64,000 bases of DNA from Basidiobolus meristosporus CBS 931.73 (GCA_002104905.1 MCFE01000191.1:62001-126000); one strand, 5' to 3'. Shown: positions 45,517 through 57,782, counted from the first letter of the stretch. A program made the numbers and translations. Notes: a model not told the origin generated them from the letters alone.

Positions 45517-47602
45517 TATTAATCTGATGGAATTAAACTTGGCTACTGATGCAAATGTCTCAGTATAGTCAAGTCCTTTTGTTTGAGAGTATCATTTGGC
45601 CACAAGTCTTGCTTTGTATCTTTTGATTGTACCATCAGCCTTGTATTTTGTCTTGAAGACCCATTGGCATCCAATTAATTTGTGGTTGATTGGTAATTTG
45701 ACTAGTCCCAAGCTTGATTTCCCATCAGGGCCTGGTATTCCTTAGTCATTGCAGATCTCCAAAACTTTGTCTGAGGGCTATTTAGGGCCTCTTTTACAGT
45801 CTGGGGCTCATCAATATGAACTGATTAGGCATAGGCTAAGTTTGTACCCTCATTGATATAGTAATTTAGACTATTTCTTATCCAATTGGATCTCCAGACA
45901 CTTGATACTGGAATGATCACCTCTGGGTTATTCCTGGGCACAGATTCTGGCTGAACCTTGGTTGTAGAGTCCTCTGGAGTGAACAAAATTTCATTGTTTT
46001 GCTCTGATTCAATCATGACAATTGGTGGATTTGAGATCAGATTTTTGTCATCATCTGATGTCATTCTTTGTTAAATATTTTGAAATTTCATCAAACAACA
46101 CATCCCTCAACTTGATTATTGTCTTCGCTTTGGTATTGTAGAGTATGTACACTTTACTCTCATTGCAGTAGCCCAAAAATATGCATTTTACACTTATTGG
46201 CTCAAATTTTGACTGATTTCCGGCCAGTTTTTTGGCATATGCTGTACACCCAAATATTCTTAGATGTTCTGCACTTGGTCTGTATCCATGCCATGCTTCA
46301 AAGGGAGCAGAATCACAAAGTATCCTGTAATAACTCCAATTTTTAAGATATACAGCAGTGGCAACTGATTCTGCCCAAAAATCATAGGATAATTTTTGAT
46401 CATGGATCATAGATCTTGCCATATCATTTATTGATCTGTTAGCACGTTCTGCTACTCCGTTTTGCTGTAGAGAGTATGGTACAGTAGTCTCTTGCTTTAT
46501 CCCATGAGTTCTGCAGAAGTGGATGAAGAGTTTTGAGGCATATTCTCCACCATTGTCAGAGCATATTTTCTTAATTTTTTCACCAGTTTCTCTCTCTACC
46601 ATGGCTTTAAACTCCCTGAACTTAGACAGAGCTTTTTCCTTTCTCTCCATGAAGTAGACCCATGTGTATCTTGTATAATCATCAACAAATGTGATTAAAT
46701 ACTACATCCTGCCTAAGGATAAATTTTGCATAAGTCCACACAGATCTGAGTGAATTAGACCTGTTTTTTTCTTAGTTTTGATGAACCCAGAGCTCTTGAA
46801 CAATTGTCTGGCTTGTTTCCCATATATGCAGGCTTCACTGTACTCCAATTAGCTGGGGGATCAATTTTTACTCCAGAAATTAGCTGATCTTTGATCATTT
46901 TAGGCAAATAATCAAAATTGATGTTACCAAATCTCCTGTGCCAAAGCATTGGTGTTTCTTCATTTAAGTTACTTATATTGGCTTCCAAATATAATGGAAT
47001 ATAAGTCAACTTGTATAGATTCTGATCTCTAATACCCCAAGCAATATGGGCACCATTTTGATCAGTGATCATGCATCCAAATTTATCAAAGATGAAACTG
47101 AGTCCTTCTGTAGTGGCCTTGCTTACAGATAGTAGGTTCTTGGCTATTTCTGGTACATAGAGTACTTCTTTGAAAGTTAGTGTATGGCTTCCTTCACTGC
47201 TTCTTAGGTTTACTTGGATAGTTCCTTCTCCCACTGCATCAGGTGTTCTATTGTCACCCATGAAAACCTGCCTAATTGGAATTTCTTGATATTGGGTAAA
47301 AAGTTCTTTTTGGTGTGTTCAGTGTTGAGATACTCCAGAGTCAATATACCATATCTGAGAATCCTTGTTTGTGGTCATATTTAGTGCAGGTATGAGTAGT
47401 CTATCTTCAGTTGTTGCAGCATTTCCATATTCAGGCATCTTTTGCTGATTATCTTTCCTTTTGAAGCACTGGTCTGATGTGTGTCCTTTCCTTTTGCAGT
47501 AGTTACAAAACAGGTTGCTGTTGCCTTTGTAGGGTCTTGAGTACCTCCTTTGTTGGTTATGGCTGCTTATTAAAGCATTTTCTTCTTCCTTCTTGTTGGC
47601 AC
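45517..47602 (-). pseudogene. C1g RT start, integrase, protease, zinc knuckle
   Basis: Readable parts on the minus strand are the variable tail (45825-46064), integrase core (46051-46650, SDNGGEYAS and the canonical QQNGVAERAN), protease to integrase start (46755-47261, GEGTIQVNLRSSEGS, HRRFGN) and a zinc knuckle near 47440-47520. A stop replaces Gln/Trp codons at several sites, for example near 45597 and 46705. The HHCC region has CEACIYGK altered to KPAYMGNK by a frameshift at the end of the 46755-47261 frame. Confidence 0.88.
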
Positions 47603-48679
47603 TGTGGTGGGGTCACAGTGACACCCATTGGCAGGTGTGCTCATTCCCATATGTTCACTTCCCTAAAAAGGATTCCCCCCCTCCTATATTAGTATCATCC
47701 CAAATTGCAATATTTTCTATCTGTCTATGTGATTATTACTATGTGACCTGGCAACCTATTTGTTACTATTGACCCATTGCACAAGCTATTCCTATTCCTT
47801 GCCATGATGCACAGATAAGATAGTTACCATATAAGGCAAGTACGCCAAACAGTGCCTATGTCATGTGACCATCCTGGTATCATAACCCTCCTATCCTACT
47901 ACCATATGAGGTAACTACATGACACAGAGGTTTCATATTACCACTATCTGATTGGCTAGTTGCTACTATGTCTCATGGAACAATCCACCAAGAATTTGAG
48001 CTATTTTTAGTACACAATGACATGATGGATTGTGTACTACCTTCTGGAAACATCCAGAAAGTATTTCTAGCAAGAATTTCAGCAGCAAAAAAGCATATAG
48101 GGGAGAATATCCCTTATAATAAATCATCCCTCTTCCAATATTCCAACTTATTGATTAGTGAAATCACCACTGCCTATTACCACTACTTTCTGACTCAGAC
48201 CTGACAATACTCCCAGGAAACCACGCTGACAGCCAACTGACCTTGGTGGCACTACTTGTGAGGAATACTCAGAGTAGGTATATTTTATTATATTTGATTG
48301 TTTTGACAAGTTTGTTCTTGTACAGGCAAAGATACTTTTCAGTCTTTGTAACCATTGGTCAAAGCTGCATTCTTATCAAGTCCCTGTTGGTGGAGTTTAC
48401 AGTTGTTTTGACTTTGGAAGCATTAGTACACTGTCATTGCAAAGGACATTGAAGCCAGTATAAACTTTTGTTAAGACGCCAACTAAGTTGGGGATTGTAA
48501 TTCAATAGTTTTCCCTTGACAAGCTTGAGGCATTATCCCCCTTCACATTAGATTAGACAAAAGACCCAGTATTCCTAGCAAGCTTTTTCCAGAGGTTATT
48601 GCACCCAGTGAACACCCCACACACATTCACACTTTAGAAATGTTGGCCATATTTTGCCCTTTGGACTTATACACCACCG
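47603..48679 (+). repeat. Family Y solo LTR with GCRC duplication
   Basis: A 1077-bp LTR begins TGTGGTGGGGTC and ends ACACCACCGCA, inserted in C1g gag. Flanks are GCAC (47599-47602) and GCGC (48680-48683); an uninterrupted C1 gag reads GGCGCTTG here, so the duplication was GCGC and one copy mutated. A TATAGGGGAGAATATCCC-like stretch near 48100 replaces the TATATAAGGGAGGC promoter box of other copies. Confidence 0.9.
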
Positions 48680-49275
48680 CAGCGCTTGATTTTCTTACTT
48701 CTTCATCCAGGAGCCTTCCATATATGTGATTTAAGGTCAAATTTTCAATTCTGGACTCTAGGGCTGATACAAGGCCTTGACACTTGTCTGTCAGGCTATT
48801 CAGGATGGTAATTATCACATCCTCATCAGTAGTTGGTACACCCACAGATTCCATTTCATCTACCAGCAGGGTAATTCTGTTAATTATATTTTTCATTTCT
48901 TCTCCTGGCAGAATCTTTGTAGTAAAGAATTTTTGTCTCAAAGACATTTTCTTAGCAGCTGAACATGACTGGTAGGTGTCTTCTAATGCCTTCCAGGCAT
49001 TCTTTTCCATTTTTGCTCTTGAGCATTGAATTAGCAATTTGCCTTTAACATTAAGGCAAATGCAGTTGAAGGCACTTTGTTCTTTCTTCTGGTACTTTAA
49101 GGCTTCCTCCCCCACATCTTTAGGAGGGCATTCCTCTCCCATGACAATATCCCAAAGGCCTCTTTCTTGTAGCAGCATCTTCATCTTCACCTTGCACACT
49201 TGGTAGTTAGATCCATCCAACTTTTCAGCAGAGGGAAAAATTCCAGTAATAGCAGTAGTAGACATTGCAGAGAGT
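48680..49275 (-). pseudogene. C1g gag
   Basis: The minus-strand frame 48627-49361 reads from the LTR through MSTTAITGIFPSAEKLDG to LLDEEVRKSS, then into the Y LTR. The gag frame itself has no stop up to the insertion, so gag was intact when Y landed in it. The last residues and the link to the zinc knuckle lie on the other side, at 47602 and below. Confidence 0.9.
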
Positions 49276-49284
49276 GACAGCTTG

Positions 49285-49296
49285 GGGCTCATAACC
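49285..49296 (-). other. C1g primer-binding site, half-tRNA type
   Basis: The minus strand reads GGTTATGAGCCC directly next to the 5' LTR, identical to the site in C1f and complementary to the initiator tRNA-Met anticodon stem-loop. Confidence 0.82.
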
Positions 49297-49646
49297 TGTT
49301 GTAAGAGTCTTGGAGATATTGGAAATGATTGCAAGAACAAATAGATTATGTGGCTTTCCACTTAATGATTTATTGAATATAAAAGTAGTATTTATACTTT
49401 TACCTGGTCTTGGCATTACAAACACATAGAATAGGCTAAGGAAGGTCCCAAGAGCTTGTGTGCAAAGTTTGGGGCTGTTTGGACAAGTTTGAGAATTTTC
49501 ATGTTCTGGGTACCTGGTATTTTGGCAAAAATATTCTAAGTAAATCCTGACAAGGAATTTGGTCAGTATTTTCTAGGATATAAAGGTAATGATCGATGTG
49601 ACTAAGTTAGGTGCATATTTAGGTGGAAATACAAATTTTTACAACA
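49297..49646 (-). repeat. C1g 5' LTR
   Basis: A 350-bp LTR on the minus strand, with TATAAATA and AATAAA in the usual order. Confidence 0.94.
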
Positions 49647-50640
49647 GGGCTTGCTAAGTAACGCAGTTTGCCTAGAACAGCCTTCATATTCTCAATTGAA
49701 GTGAGAATGGAGATACCACTGATAGACAAAGCAACAATGTCAAGAACTCAAAAGACCATTACAATGCCTACTGGGGAATCTTGGTAAAATAATAGGCATG
49801 CCAAAAGGTTGCCCTACTTCTTCAAGACCAGTGCTCAAGAAAATACACTTGAATATTGTAAGTGTTTACTTCAAAGACTGGTAGATGATGTGATAGACCT
49901 TGCTGTGCTGGCTGAATACCAGGAATTATGACAACCAGTGAATGAACAATGACATAAAGCTTTGAGTTTTTGCCAAAGTAATGGCAAAAGGGCATTAGAG
50001 TCAGAGTACTTATCAAATGGTGGATCTGAATGGAGAACTTGTTACATATAGGGCTGGGCTTAATGTCATTGCTGGGTATAGGGACTTCTAGAGGTCAGTA
50101 CAACTGGCCATGGAGTTACAACTAAATCTTTAGTGGAAGTAAGCCAGTTATATGCATAAGAAGTAATATAATAGGTTGAGTTAGGAAGCCATGAGTATGG
50201 AAAAGAGGCAATAGCCCAACAATGTTCATAAATGTAGGAGGTCAGCTTCCAGGATTATAAAGTGAGAGAATTGGTAGTGAACCAATTAAATCCACATGTG
50301 TGCTTTTGTGATAAAAAACTTTCACCAATTTCCTGTAAAAACTAAGTAACACTTTGTTCAAGATTGTGTTTGAGTTTTTTATGGAATCTAGGGTGTGATT
50401 TTTTTTTACAGTCCTTGCACAGTGTCCTGATGGGCTCACCATTTTATAGTTGCAGGATTCAGTTTTGTGACAGCCTTATTATAGGATCATCACAGTTATT
50501 TTCATTGGGAGTTTTCAAGTGGACATTTTCTGCAAGACCTGACAGATTCAAGAATGTCAGCTTTGTTATTTGGTCAGTAATATACATCAGGATGTAGCTT
50601 TGTTATAGGTGTATCAGCTCTAAAGTGGCCAAGTAACAGA
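49647..50640 (+). pseudogene. Family R copy after the C1g insertion
   Basis: Resumes the R repeat interrupted at 43878 and aligns with 35670-36500 (ATACCACTGATAGACAAAGC, GCACAGTGTCCTGATG at 50420). All frames are broken. Confidence 0.6.
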
Positions 50641-50644
50641 CTTT

Positions 50645-52010
50645 TCAGTGCCAATATTTTCTTTCTTCAGCAAATGGGATATTCCAAGTTGCAAACTCCA
50701 GCTCAGGGATCAATTTGGAAGTTGTAATAAGTATACTGACTATATTTGTAATCACATGTCCCTCCCAAGGTAAAGTTGGCAAAAATCTTGAAGGATGGTC
50801 AGGCATGACATTGAGAACTCCTGGGCACTGAATAACTGAACATTGATCTTCAAGTTGAATATCAGGCCTGTTGATCAGCATTGGAGCTAGAATCTCTTCA
50901 GTGTGATATAGACAAGAATTGGTGATTAGCACACTAGGTAATAGGATTACAGCATAGGTGCTAATAAGATTTCTTCAAGGTAAAGACTATGGTTGATAGC
51001 TCCTTCTTGGTGGTAGAGTAGTTTTCTGCAGAGGTTTGCAGGGATCTTGCTAGGAAAGAAATCCAGTGAGGAAGATTTTGGTCTTCAATCTGATAGAGGA
51101 CAGCTCCTGACTCAACAGAAGCATCTGTAGCATCAACAAAGGGCTGAGTAAGCTCATGATAGGATATGGTGGGTGCTTGAGGAAGCAGTTAGCAGAGTAA
51201 CTCAAAGGCTTAGTCACAAGTCTTGTTCCAGGCTGAGGGGAGATCAGGGCTTTGATGTATTGCACCAAAAGGGAAACTTAATGAAAACATGGGTAGTATG
51301 TGTTCCCTGAAGCTACTGAATACTCCATGACAATGTTGAGGTTGCTTAGCAATAGTTGGTCTTAGCCATTCAGGAATATTGACTAGTTCAACAGGGTCTA
51401 GCAGGTAGCCAGCTGTGATGCCTAAATGTTCAAGTAGATTGGTTTTGAGGCAAGTAAAACTGCTCTGTTCAGCATTGAGAAATAGTCCAGCTGCTATCAG
51501 TTAGTTTATTACATCAGTGACATGTTTTGTATGATCAGCATGATTTGTGGAAAATTTGATGGCATCACCAATTAACACTAATGCATATGGTGGATTCTAG
51601 AGTGTTCTAGTCATGACACTCTATAACATGCCAGCAAATAACTTTAAGCCAAAGGGAGCTCCCTGTAGCATTCTTTACATATTACTTCTATTAAGGCAGT
51701 CTAAAGTTAATGATCAGAATAGATCTAAAATTAGTGATAGGGTTCCTCTAAGTCCACCTTGGAGAATACCTTTGATACTGCTAATGAGGAAATGATATCT
51801 TGGAGCTTTGGAGCTATATATTTATCATCTTGTACAAGCTTGTTTAGAGGTCTGGGGCCCAAGCAGGGTTGCTTCTGAGCTGAACATCCATCAGCATCCT
51901 TCTCAGGTGCAGGCATCTTTTTGCATGGCAATGAACTAATATGTATGCATGAAAATGAAGAGCATTGTTTGAGTCTGGAAGTAATGAGAGCAAGAAAGGG
52001 GAAATAGCCA
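50645..52010 (-). pseudogene. Third gypsy lineage G3, RT and RNase H relic
   Basis: The minus strand reads, in order, GPRPLNKLVQDDKY, VFSKVDLEEPYH (51731-51880), GAPFGLKLFAGML (about 51640), a VLIGDAIKF stretch where Y-x-DD is expected (about 51560), FVDATDASVESGAVL (51110) and AENYSTTKKELSTIVF (51000), then the connection domain PGVLNVMPDHPSRF in ORF 50645-50932. This is the RT to RNase H order of Ty3/gypsy pol, but not the G1 or G2 lineage. Stops are numerous and the second Asp of the active site is lost. No LTR was identified. Confidence 0.8.
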
Positions 52011-52302
52011 ATTAATACATACAAACATAGGGGGTGATCAAGTGTCTTTGACCAGAAAGTGAGAAAACTGGCAGAGAACTATTCAAAAGCTACTTATTCA
52101 TTGTTGTAGTGCAAAATCTTGACTAGGTTTATGTGAAATCTATGGTGTAACTGTTTCAGCAGTTGTGGCACAGTGTCCTCATGGAATCAATACCTCTTAG
52201 TCATGGTGTTGTAAATTTTTGACTGCCTGTAGATGGGATCAACTATATCACTTTGCATAAGGAGTTTTCCAGAACTCCATAGTAGACATTGTGATAGTCC
52301 GC
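52011..52302 (+). other. Family R end piece
   Basis: 51950-52290 aligns with 36250-36520 (GACCAGAAAGTGAGAAAACTGG, in part, and GCACAGTGTCCTCATGG). No coding frame remains. Confidence 0.55.
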
Positions 52303-53353
52303 TGTAGTGGGGTGACAGTGATACCCAGTGACAGGTGTGCTCATTCCCATATTTTCTACGTCCCTATTTTGCTACTACCCTTATTTTAGCTTTATCCCAT
52401 TTGTCTTACCTGATTGGTACTATCCCATAAGCTGGTTGACTATCACACCTGCTTACCATATTACATAAGTTATCCCTCACTTTATGTAAGAAAACTAGCT
52501 GTAAGTGCTTCTATATTAGGCAAGTACCCACACCAGTACCCATGACACATCCCTACCATTTCATACCATATATGGTATTCCTATGTTACACAGGCTTTAT
52601 AATACTGATTCCTGATTGGTTGGATGTGCTGAGCCTCTTAGAACCTTCCAGCACCTACTTAGAACATTCATAGGTCATTCTGATGTCATTAAGATTCCTA
52701 TCAATATCCGGAACCTGCTGGAACATCATGATTAGTAATCACTTAAACAGTAACAAAAGTATATAAGGGAGGCTATCCCTCAACAATAAATCATCATCCC
52801 TTTTATCAATATACCAACTTGTTGATTAGTGTGATCACTGCTACCTGCTGCTACCTGAGCTTCCAACCCCATACCACAGGACACTCCCAGGAAACCATGC
52901 TGACAGCCAACTGACCTTGGAAGCACCGCTTGCAAGGAATACTCAAAGTAGGTATCTTTTATTATATTTGATTCTTTCCCGAGTTTGCTCTTGTACAGGC
53001 AAAGACACTTTTCTGTCTTTGTAACTATTGACCACAGCTGTATTCTTATCAAGTCCCTGCTGGTGGAGTTTACAGTTGTTTTGACTTTGGAAGCTTTAGT
53101 ACATTGTCATCTCAAAGGATGCTGAACCCAGCACATACTCTTGTTGTGATGCCAATTAAGTTGGGGATTGTAGCTCAATAGTTTTCCTTTGACAAGCTTG
53201 TGGCTTTATTCACCATCACATTAGATTAGAGACAGAACCCAAGTATTCCTAGCAAGCTTTTGCCAGAGGATATTGCACCCAGTGAACACCCCACACACAA
53301 AACACTTTAGAAGTGTTGGATATATCTCTCCCTTGGACCTATACACCACCATA
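52303..53353 (+). repeat. Family Y solo LTR with CCGC duplication
   Basis: A 1051-bp LTR begins TGTAGTGGGGTG and ends ACACCACCATA, with a perfect 4-bp duplication CCGC (52299-52302 and 53354-53357). The promoter-like box GTATATAAGGGAGGC lies at about 52760, followed by AATAAATC at about 52785. Confidence 0.92.
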
Positions 53354-53357
53354 CCGC

Positions 53358-54216
53358 TGATTTTTTGATGTTGTTGCTTTATATGTCTGAGGGATCTCTA
53401 CTCTGTCTACAATCAAGCACATGAGGTTGGGGTGTGCAAATTTCCTTTCTATGCAAATGCATCTACCTCACTGGAGTGTAATGTAACAGGCTAAACTTCC
53501 AACTCCTGAGTAAACAGCTGTTGTCTTGGTGGTAACACTTCTTGGCTATTATGGGACTTAGCCTGTTCTGGTCTGATGCCATTAAATGGTGAGAGCTGTA
53601 GATTTTTCTCACACTTCCTTGCAACTGGCTGAGGTAGGTTTTCTTCACACTTTCTCCAATATTATCAATGCTGGGTCTTCTTCCACTGCTAACTTGACAG
53701 AGTGCTTCTTATATTGCACTATGCTTTCTCCTTGCTGAATGCTGCATTGATTCATCTATTTCTGCCTGCATTTCCATAACCAACACACACCCAGCTACCT
53801 GAAGCTTCCTTGTCACTGGTTTTAGGCTTTCAGCCCTACCTCTCATGGGCTCCTGGGAAAGGCACCGGCTTTTGGCATTGCCAGGTCCTTTGATGCTACT
53901 TTGGCTCAATACTTGTTGAATTGAGCTACATTTTCTTGTAAATCAATGCTGCACAAGTGCATTTGGCACTTCCTACTAGTCCTATGCTGGCACTTTTGAG
54001 GCCTTCTAGTGCTTTGTTGCCAATTATATAGAGCTTTTAGCCTTGCTTGTGTTGAGCTCTTGAGGAAGCTGCTAGTTTTTAGCCTTGGCACCCTTCTACT
54101 TCTGCCTTTGCTGGTTAATGTTATTCCTGAGATACCTGTCTAGCATACCAATGCTGGCCCAAAATACATTACATGTTTCAATCCAGGGTAATGCACATAA
54201 GGCAGGTCAAGCTTAT
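53358..54216 (-). other. Probable reverse copy of repeat R, N-terminal part
   Basis: Minus ORFs 53709-53909 and 53906-54091 look like a basic, low-complexity coding relic (PGNAKSRCLSQEP). They resemble 35450-35560 on the plus strand only weakly. No known domain. Confidence 0.4.
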
Positions 54217-54218
54217 TA

Positions 54219-55163
54219 GACTTGTTCTGTTGTGCCATTGAGCATAGTGCCAGAAAGTGCTGTATATTTTGTTATTAGACTTGTTCCATTGGATAGTGCC
54301 ACATTGAGCCATGGGTGCCAAATGATGCCATAGTGTGCCAGAGAGGCCAAGTGAGCCACTACCTTGCCACAGAGTGTGAAACATAGATCTGCATCTTCAT
54401 ACAAAGCAGCCCCTGTGTTTCATCCATTGTGTTGGAGAAAATCCATTTTTTGACCTTTTTTTTGGATCAATGTTGTGCAGGATGTGTTAGAGCACAAGCA
54501 GATTGAAGATATGCATCTGGTACTCAATACCCATGGCACTCTGAATCTAGCTCCTGTAGCTTGTATCATGTCACAAAAATGAATGGCACTATCTTGGTCC
54601 ACTGGTACTATCTGGCACTATAAGTGCTTTGTATAGATGTTACTTTAGGGCTAATATTTAAATATAGTGCCAGATAGTACCAGTGGACCAAGATAGTGCC
54701 ATTCATTTTTGTGACATGATAGAAGCTAAAGGAGCTAGATTCAGAGTGCCATGGGTATTGAGTACCGGATGCATATCTTCAGTTCTCCTGTGCTCTTACA
54801 CATCCTGAGCTACATTGATCCACAAAAAAAGGCCAAAAAATGGATTTTCTCCTGCGCAATGGGTGAAACACAGGGGCTGCTCTGCATGAAGATGCAGAGC
54901 TATGTTTCACACTCTGTGGTTAAGTATGGGCTCACTTGGCCTCTGTGGCACACTATGGCATCATTTGGCACTCATGGCTCAGTGTGGAACTATCCAACGG
55001 AACAAGTCTATTGACTTGATATTCTAGGGTCATATGCATGTCAATTCTGATCCCAAATTGGCACTGTATGGCACCATCTGGCACTCTGTGGCATGATCAG
55101 GCACCATCTGGCATGCTATGGCACTATTGGGCACTATGATCAGCTGGAATGATAGAACAAGTC
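54219..55163. mobile_element. Small MITE F4, split by foldback F3
   Basis: The two halves (54219-54275 and 55011-55163) together make about 210 bp and match the reverse complement of the intact MITE at 57783-57991. Ends are GACTTGTTCT / AGAACAAGTC (GATAGAACAAGTC on the right), flanked by TA (54217-54218 and 55164-55165). F3 inserted at a TA inside it. Confidence 0.88.
54278..55008. mobile_element. Foldback MITE F3
   Basis: A 731-bp near-palindrome with the same ends as F1. TA at 54276-54277 and 55009-55010 is a clear duplication, because the empty site is known from the homologous MITE at 57783. The central spacer is inverted relative to F1 and F2. ORF 54751-55014 (87 codons) reads through one arm and its terminus. 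Confidence 0.93.
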
Positions 55164-55165
55164 TA

Positions 55166-55842
55166 TTCTATGTGGCCTTGGGTTCCTAATGGACCCATGA
55201 TAAGTTGGCCTTAAGGTGGTGGAGTGCCAGACTCCTGTAGACTCTCAAATATCAGCCCACTCTTTGTCACTACACCAACTGCTTCAAAAATACTTAATGT
55301 CATTTAATTCTTAAGCTTTGGTATAACAACCACAGTCTCCCTCTGCCATGAAGTGACAGACCTCTCTGGGAGCTTTATCTCTGACTACTGTTGTCTAACA
55401 TTTACTAAAGTGGGTCATCAATGAGTCTTAAATACATGCAGGTGTAATATCCAGGTACAAAACTGTTGTGAGCACTTTTGAGTATTGACTGAAAAATGAT
55501 ACATTAGCATTTTGTTGTTGAATATAAAGCTGTTTGCCTCATGGACAAGACTGTTTTGACCCTATGCTGTAAGAGAAGTGAAAAAAGTCTATTTGGCTAT
55601 TGTAGCAAGCCCATCAGCCATGCAGCTCACAGACAGTCTCCATCAAGTGTAAATGTTTCTGATATATCTGATGGTAAGCACTACAAGCAACCAAGTAGTA
55701 AGGCCTACTTTGCAGTTATGTGTACCCATGCCTTGGCCTTTGTACTTGATGGATCCTCATTCAAAAAGTACTTTGCTAGCAAATCTGGCTGACCACTGAA
55801 TCTCATCAGCTTGAATCTACACCCAGTTATATAGTATAGGTG
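55166..55842. other. Unassigned
   Basis: No repeat or gene identified. ORF 55541-55792 (83 codons) ends YFAVMCTHALAFVLDGSSFKKYF, in part reminiscent of hAT-type transposase N-terminal regions, but the match is too weak to call. Confidence 0.35.
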
Positions 55843-55935
55843 GGTCACAGTGACACCCACTGACTGATGGGTTCATTCACATATTTTCTACTTCCTTACT
55901 GCTCTACTGCCCTTATCTTGGCAACTCCTGCTGGG
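55843..55935 (+). repeat. Family Y LTR 5' fragment
   Basis: Starts AGGTGGGTCACAGTGACACC and continues TCCATATTTTCTACTTCC-like, matching the first 90 bp of the Y LTRs at 47603 and 52303. Confidence 0.7.
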
Positions 55936-56454
55936 CAATCACTCTCATTAGCCTGAATCTGCCACCAATTTAAAGTATCAGTGCAGAAATCTTATGGTAG
56001 TCTCACTGATATTTGGGCCTACATTACTGTCCAGCCTAAATAACAATCTGTATTCATGGCTGGATGAATCTTACATGCTCTTAAGCATAGTGCCAGTGTA
56101 AGGGCCATCATGTCAGAGCACATATACTTATCTGCATTGGCAATTCCCCAGCTATCAACAAGACAGCTGACTTTTTGGGGCACAATAGATGGTATTACTG
56201 TTAAACATGTGAGATCCAGGTGGTTCAATACATAGCTCACACATATTGTTATTATCCAAACACCAACAGCAAGAGCATAATCTTACCATATAGAGAATCT
56301 GAAGAAGTCAGCTTGCAATTACAGCAGAGCTGGCAAGCTATAAGTAATCAGCCAGAACATGGAATCAATTGAAAGCCAGAGTTGCATCGAATAGAGGGAA
56401 TGAATTGAGCAAAAGCATTTGATTGAGAACAATACAATTACTCTTCAAAATATC
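55936..56454. other. Unassigned
   Basis: No gene or repeat recognised. Short minus ORF 56019-56240 has no domain. Confidence 0.4.
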
Positions 56455-56963
56455 TGTCATGATCACATGATATCCCTGAGCTTACATGATCCAGCCAGAC
56501 CAAGTTGGTGAAGGAATTTCAGTTTCTTCCAGAATATTTTACCACATTGTAGCAGCATCCTCAAGAATATAAGACAATCTCATATCAATAGAACATTCTA
56601 TAGAAGCTACTAATTAGAATATATGTAGCTTGTTACTATATATGGTAATAACAATGCATGAGCTATTTGATTGACCAGCTGACCCCTTGCACATCCACAT
56701 GTGATATTTTAGTCTATTCTTCAGTATGTTTCTATCTTGGCACACTTACTGGGCCAACACCAGAGCCTAATTGATAGTAGCCTATATCTCTTGGCATCCA
56801 TATTGCCTAAAAGTATAGGTAGTCCTATTCCCCCTTATATATTCATCAATCTGATAAACACAGATGCTGAATAAACTGCCTTGCTTTGTGGGTTCACACC
56901 TAAGTTGATTTTCAGTCCTGCCTTGCCTAGCTCTACAATCAAGCCTTGTGTCTATTGAGAACA
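56455..56963 (+). repeat. Family Z solo LTR, older copy
   Basis: A 509-bp LTR begins TGTCATGATCACATGA and ends GTCTATTGAGAACA, the reverse complement of the LTR at 8662-9173. Flanks are ATATC (56450-56454) and ATATT (56964-56968), a probable 5-bp duplication with one change. CTTATATATTC and AATAAAC follow each other in the same order as in the other copy. Confidence 0.82.
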
Positions 56964-56969
56964 ATATTC

Positions 56970-57780
56970 TTATACCAATGACCAAGTAGCACATGGAGCA
57001 TTTCAAGCTAAATGAGCCCTTCATGATACCACAGAATTTGGAAAAATTGGCCACATATTGCTAAATATCTGCCACCTAAAGTACTTCTCACAAACGTCAA
57101 TCAATATTCATACACATATGCAACAATACAAATGCAAGAACTGGATGAGCTGGGTATGTAATTATTGAAGTAGCCTTCTGAAGCAACTTCAGCTAAGAGT
57201 ACATGGGAAGCATTGGGAGTCAAATGCTGGTATCAAAGGAATATTTATCCAGATGCAGATCACTAATAAAAGTTGGGCACATCTAGAGCCTTTATGTGAG
57301 GAGTTTGTGACAGGATTTGAGCAGCTTTACTATAACCATAAAGCTGTTTGCATAGATATTAGCCACTACTGTGTCCATTTGCTACTGCATCCTGCCTGGT
57401 GAGTAGAGGATTTATGGGTTTGCTTCACCTTTTGGGAGGTCTCTCAAGAGTAGATGTGTAGGGAAATAGGAAAGTGAGTAAGGTTGCAAGTACTACTATA
57501 TCTCAATCTCATCCAGAGTGTTACCTTCAAGTGCATGGTGGATGTGATAAGTTGGCATATTGAGGACAGCCAGGAAGAGCAGAAAAATACCGAGCACAGA
57601 TGTGCACATTGAAATGCCCATGCGTTTAGCAATAAGAAGCTAAGCAGCCCCAATGTGTGGGCAATCAATTAACAATGCAACACTTGGTTGGACACCACAA
57701 TCAACTAATTTCTGCTTGGACAACTTTACCATACTGTGCTGGGCTCCTTCTGGTTGCAAGCTAATTTCTGCACCTTTCAA
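56970..57780 (+). pseudogene. Plavaka-like relic, left part
   Basis: Aligns with 4150-4860. The FPMEQMCGEIGRQ block is present but broken (EVSQE-stop-MCREIGK) near 57440. It is more decayed than the copy at 4140. The MITE F5 follows directly. Confidence 0.6.
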
Positions 57781-57782
57781 TA

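Larger units (their letters stand above)
43879..49646 (-). mobile_element. Ty1/copia element C1g, complete but decayed
   Basis: A minus-strand C1 element with a perfect 5-bp duplication GGGCT (43874-43878 and 49647-49651). LTRs are 43879-44227 and 49297-49646. With the Y insert (47603-48679) removed, it is about 4.69 kb, the same size as C1f. Its two LTRs differ at roughly one position in ten, so it is older than C1f. It interrupts a family R repeat. Confidence 0.95.

Noticed and set aside
55541-55792. hAT-type transposase fragment
   Set aside because: The resemblance is limited to a short hydrophobic stretch and no zinc finger or dimerisation motif is visible.
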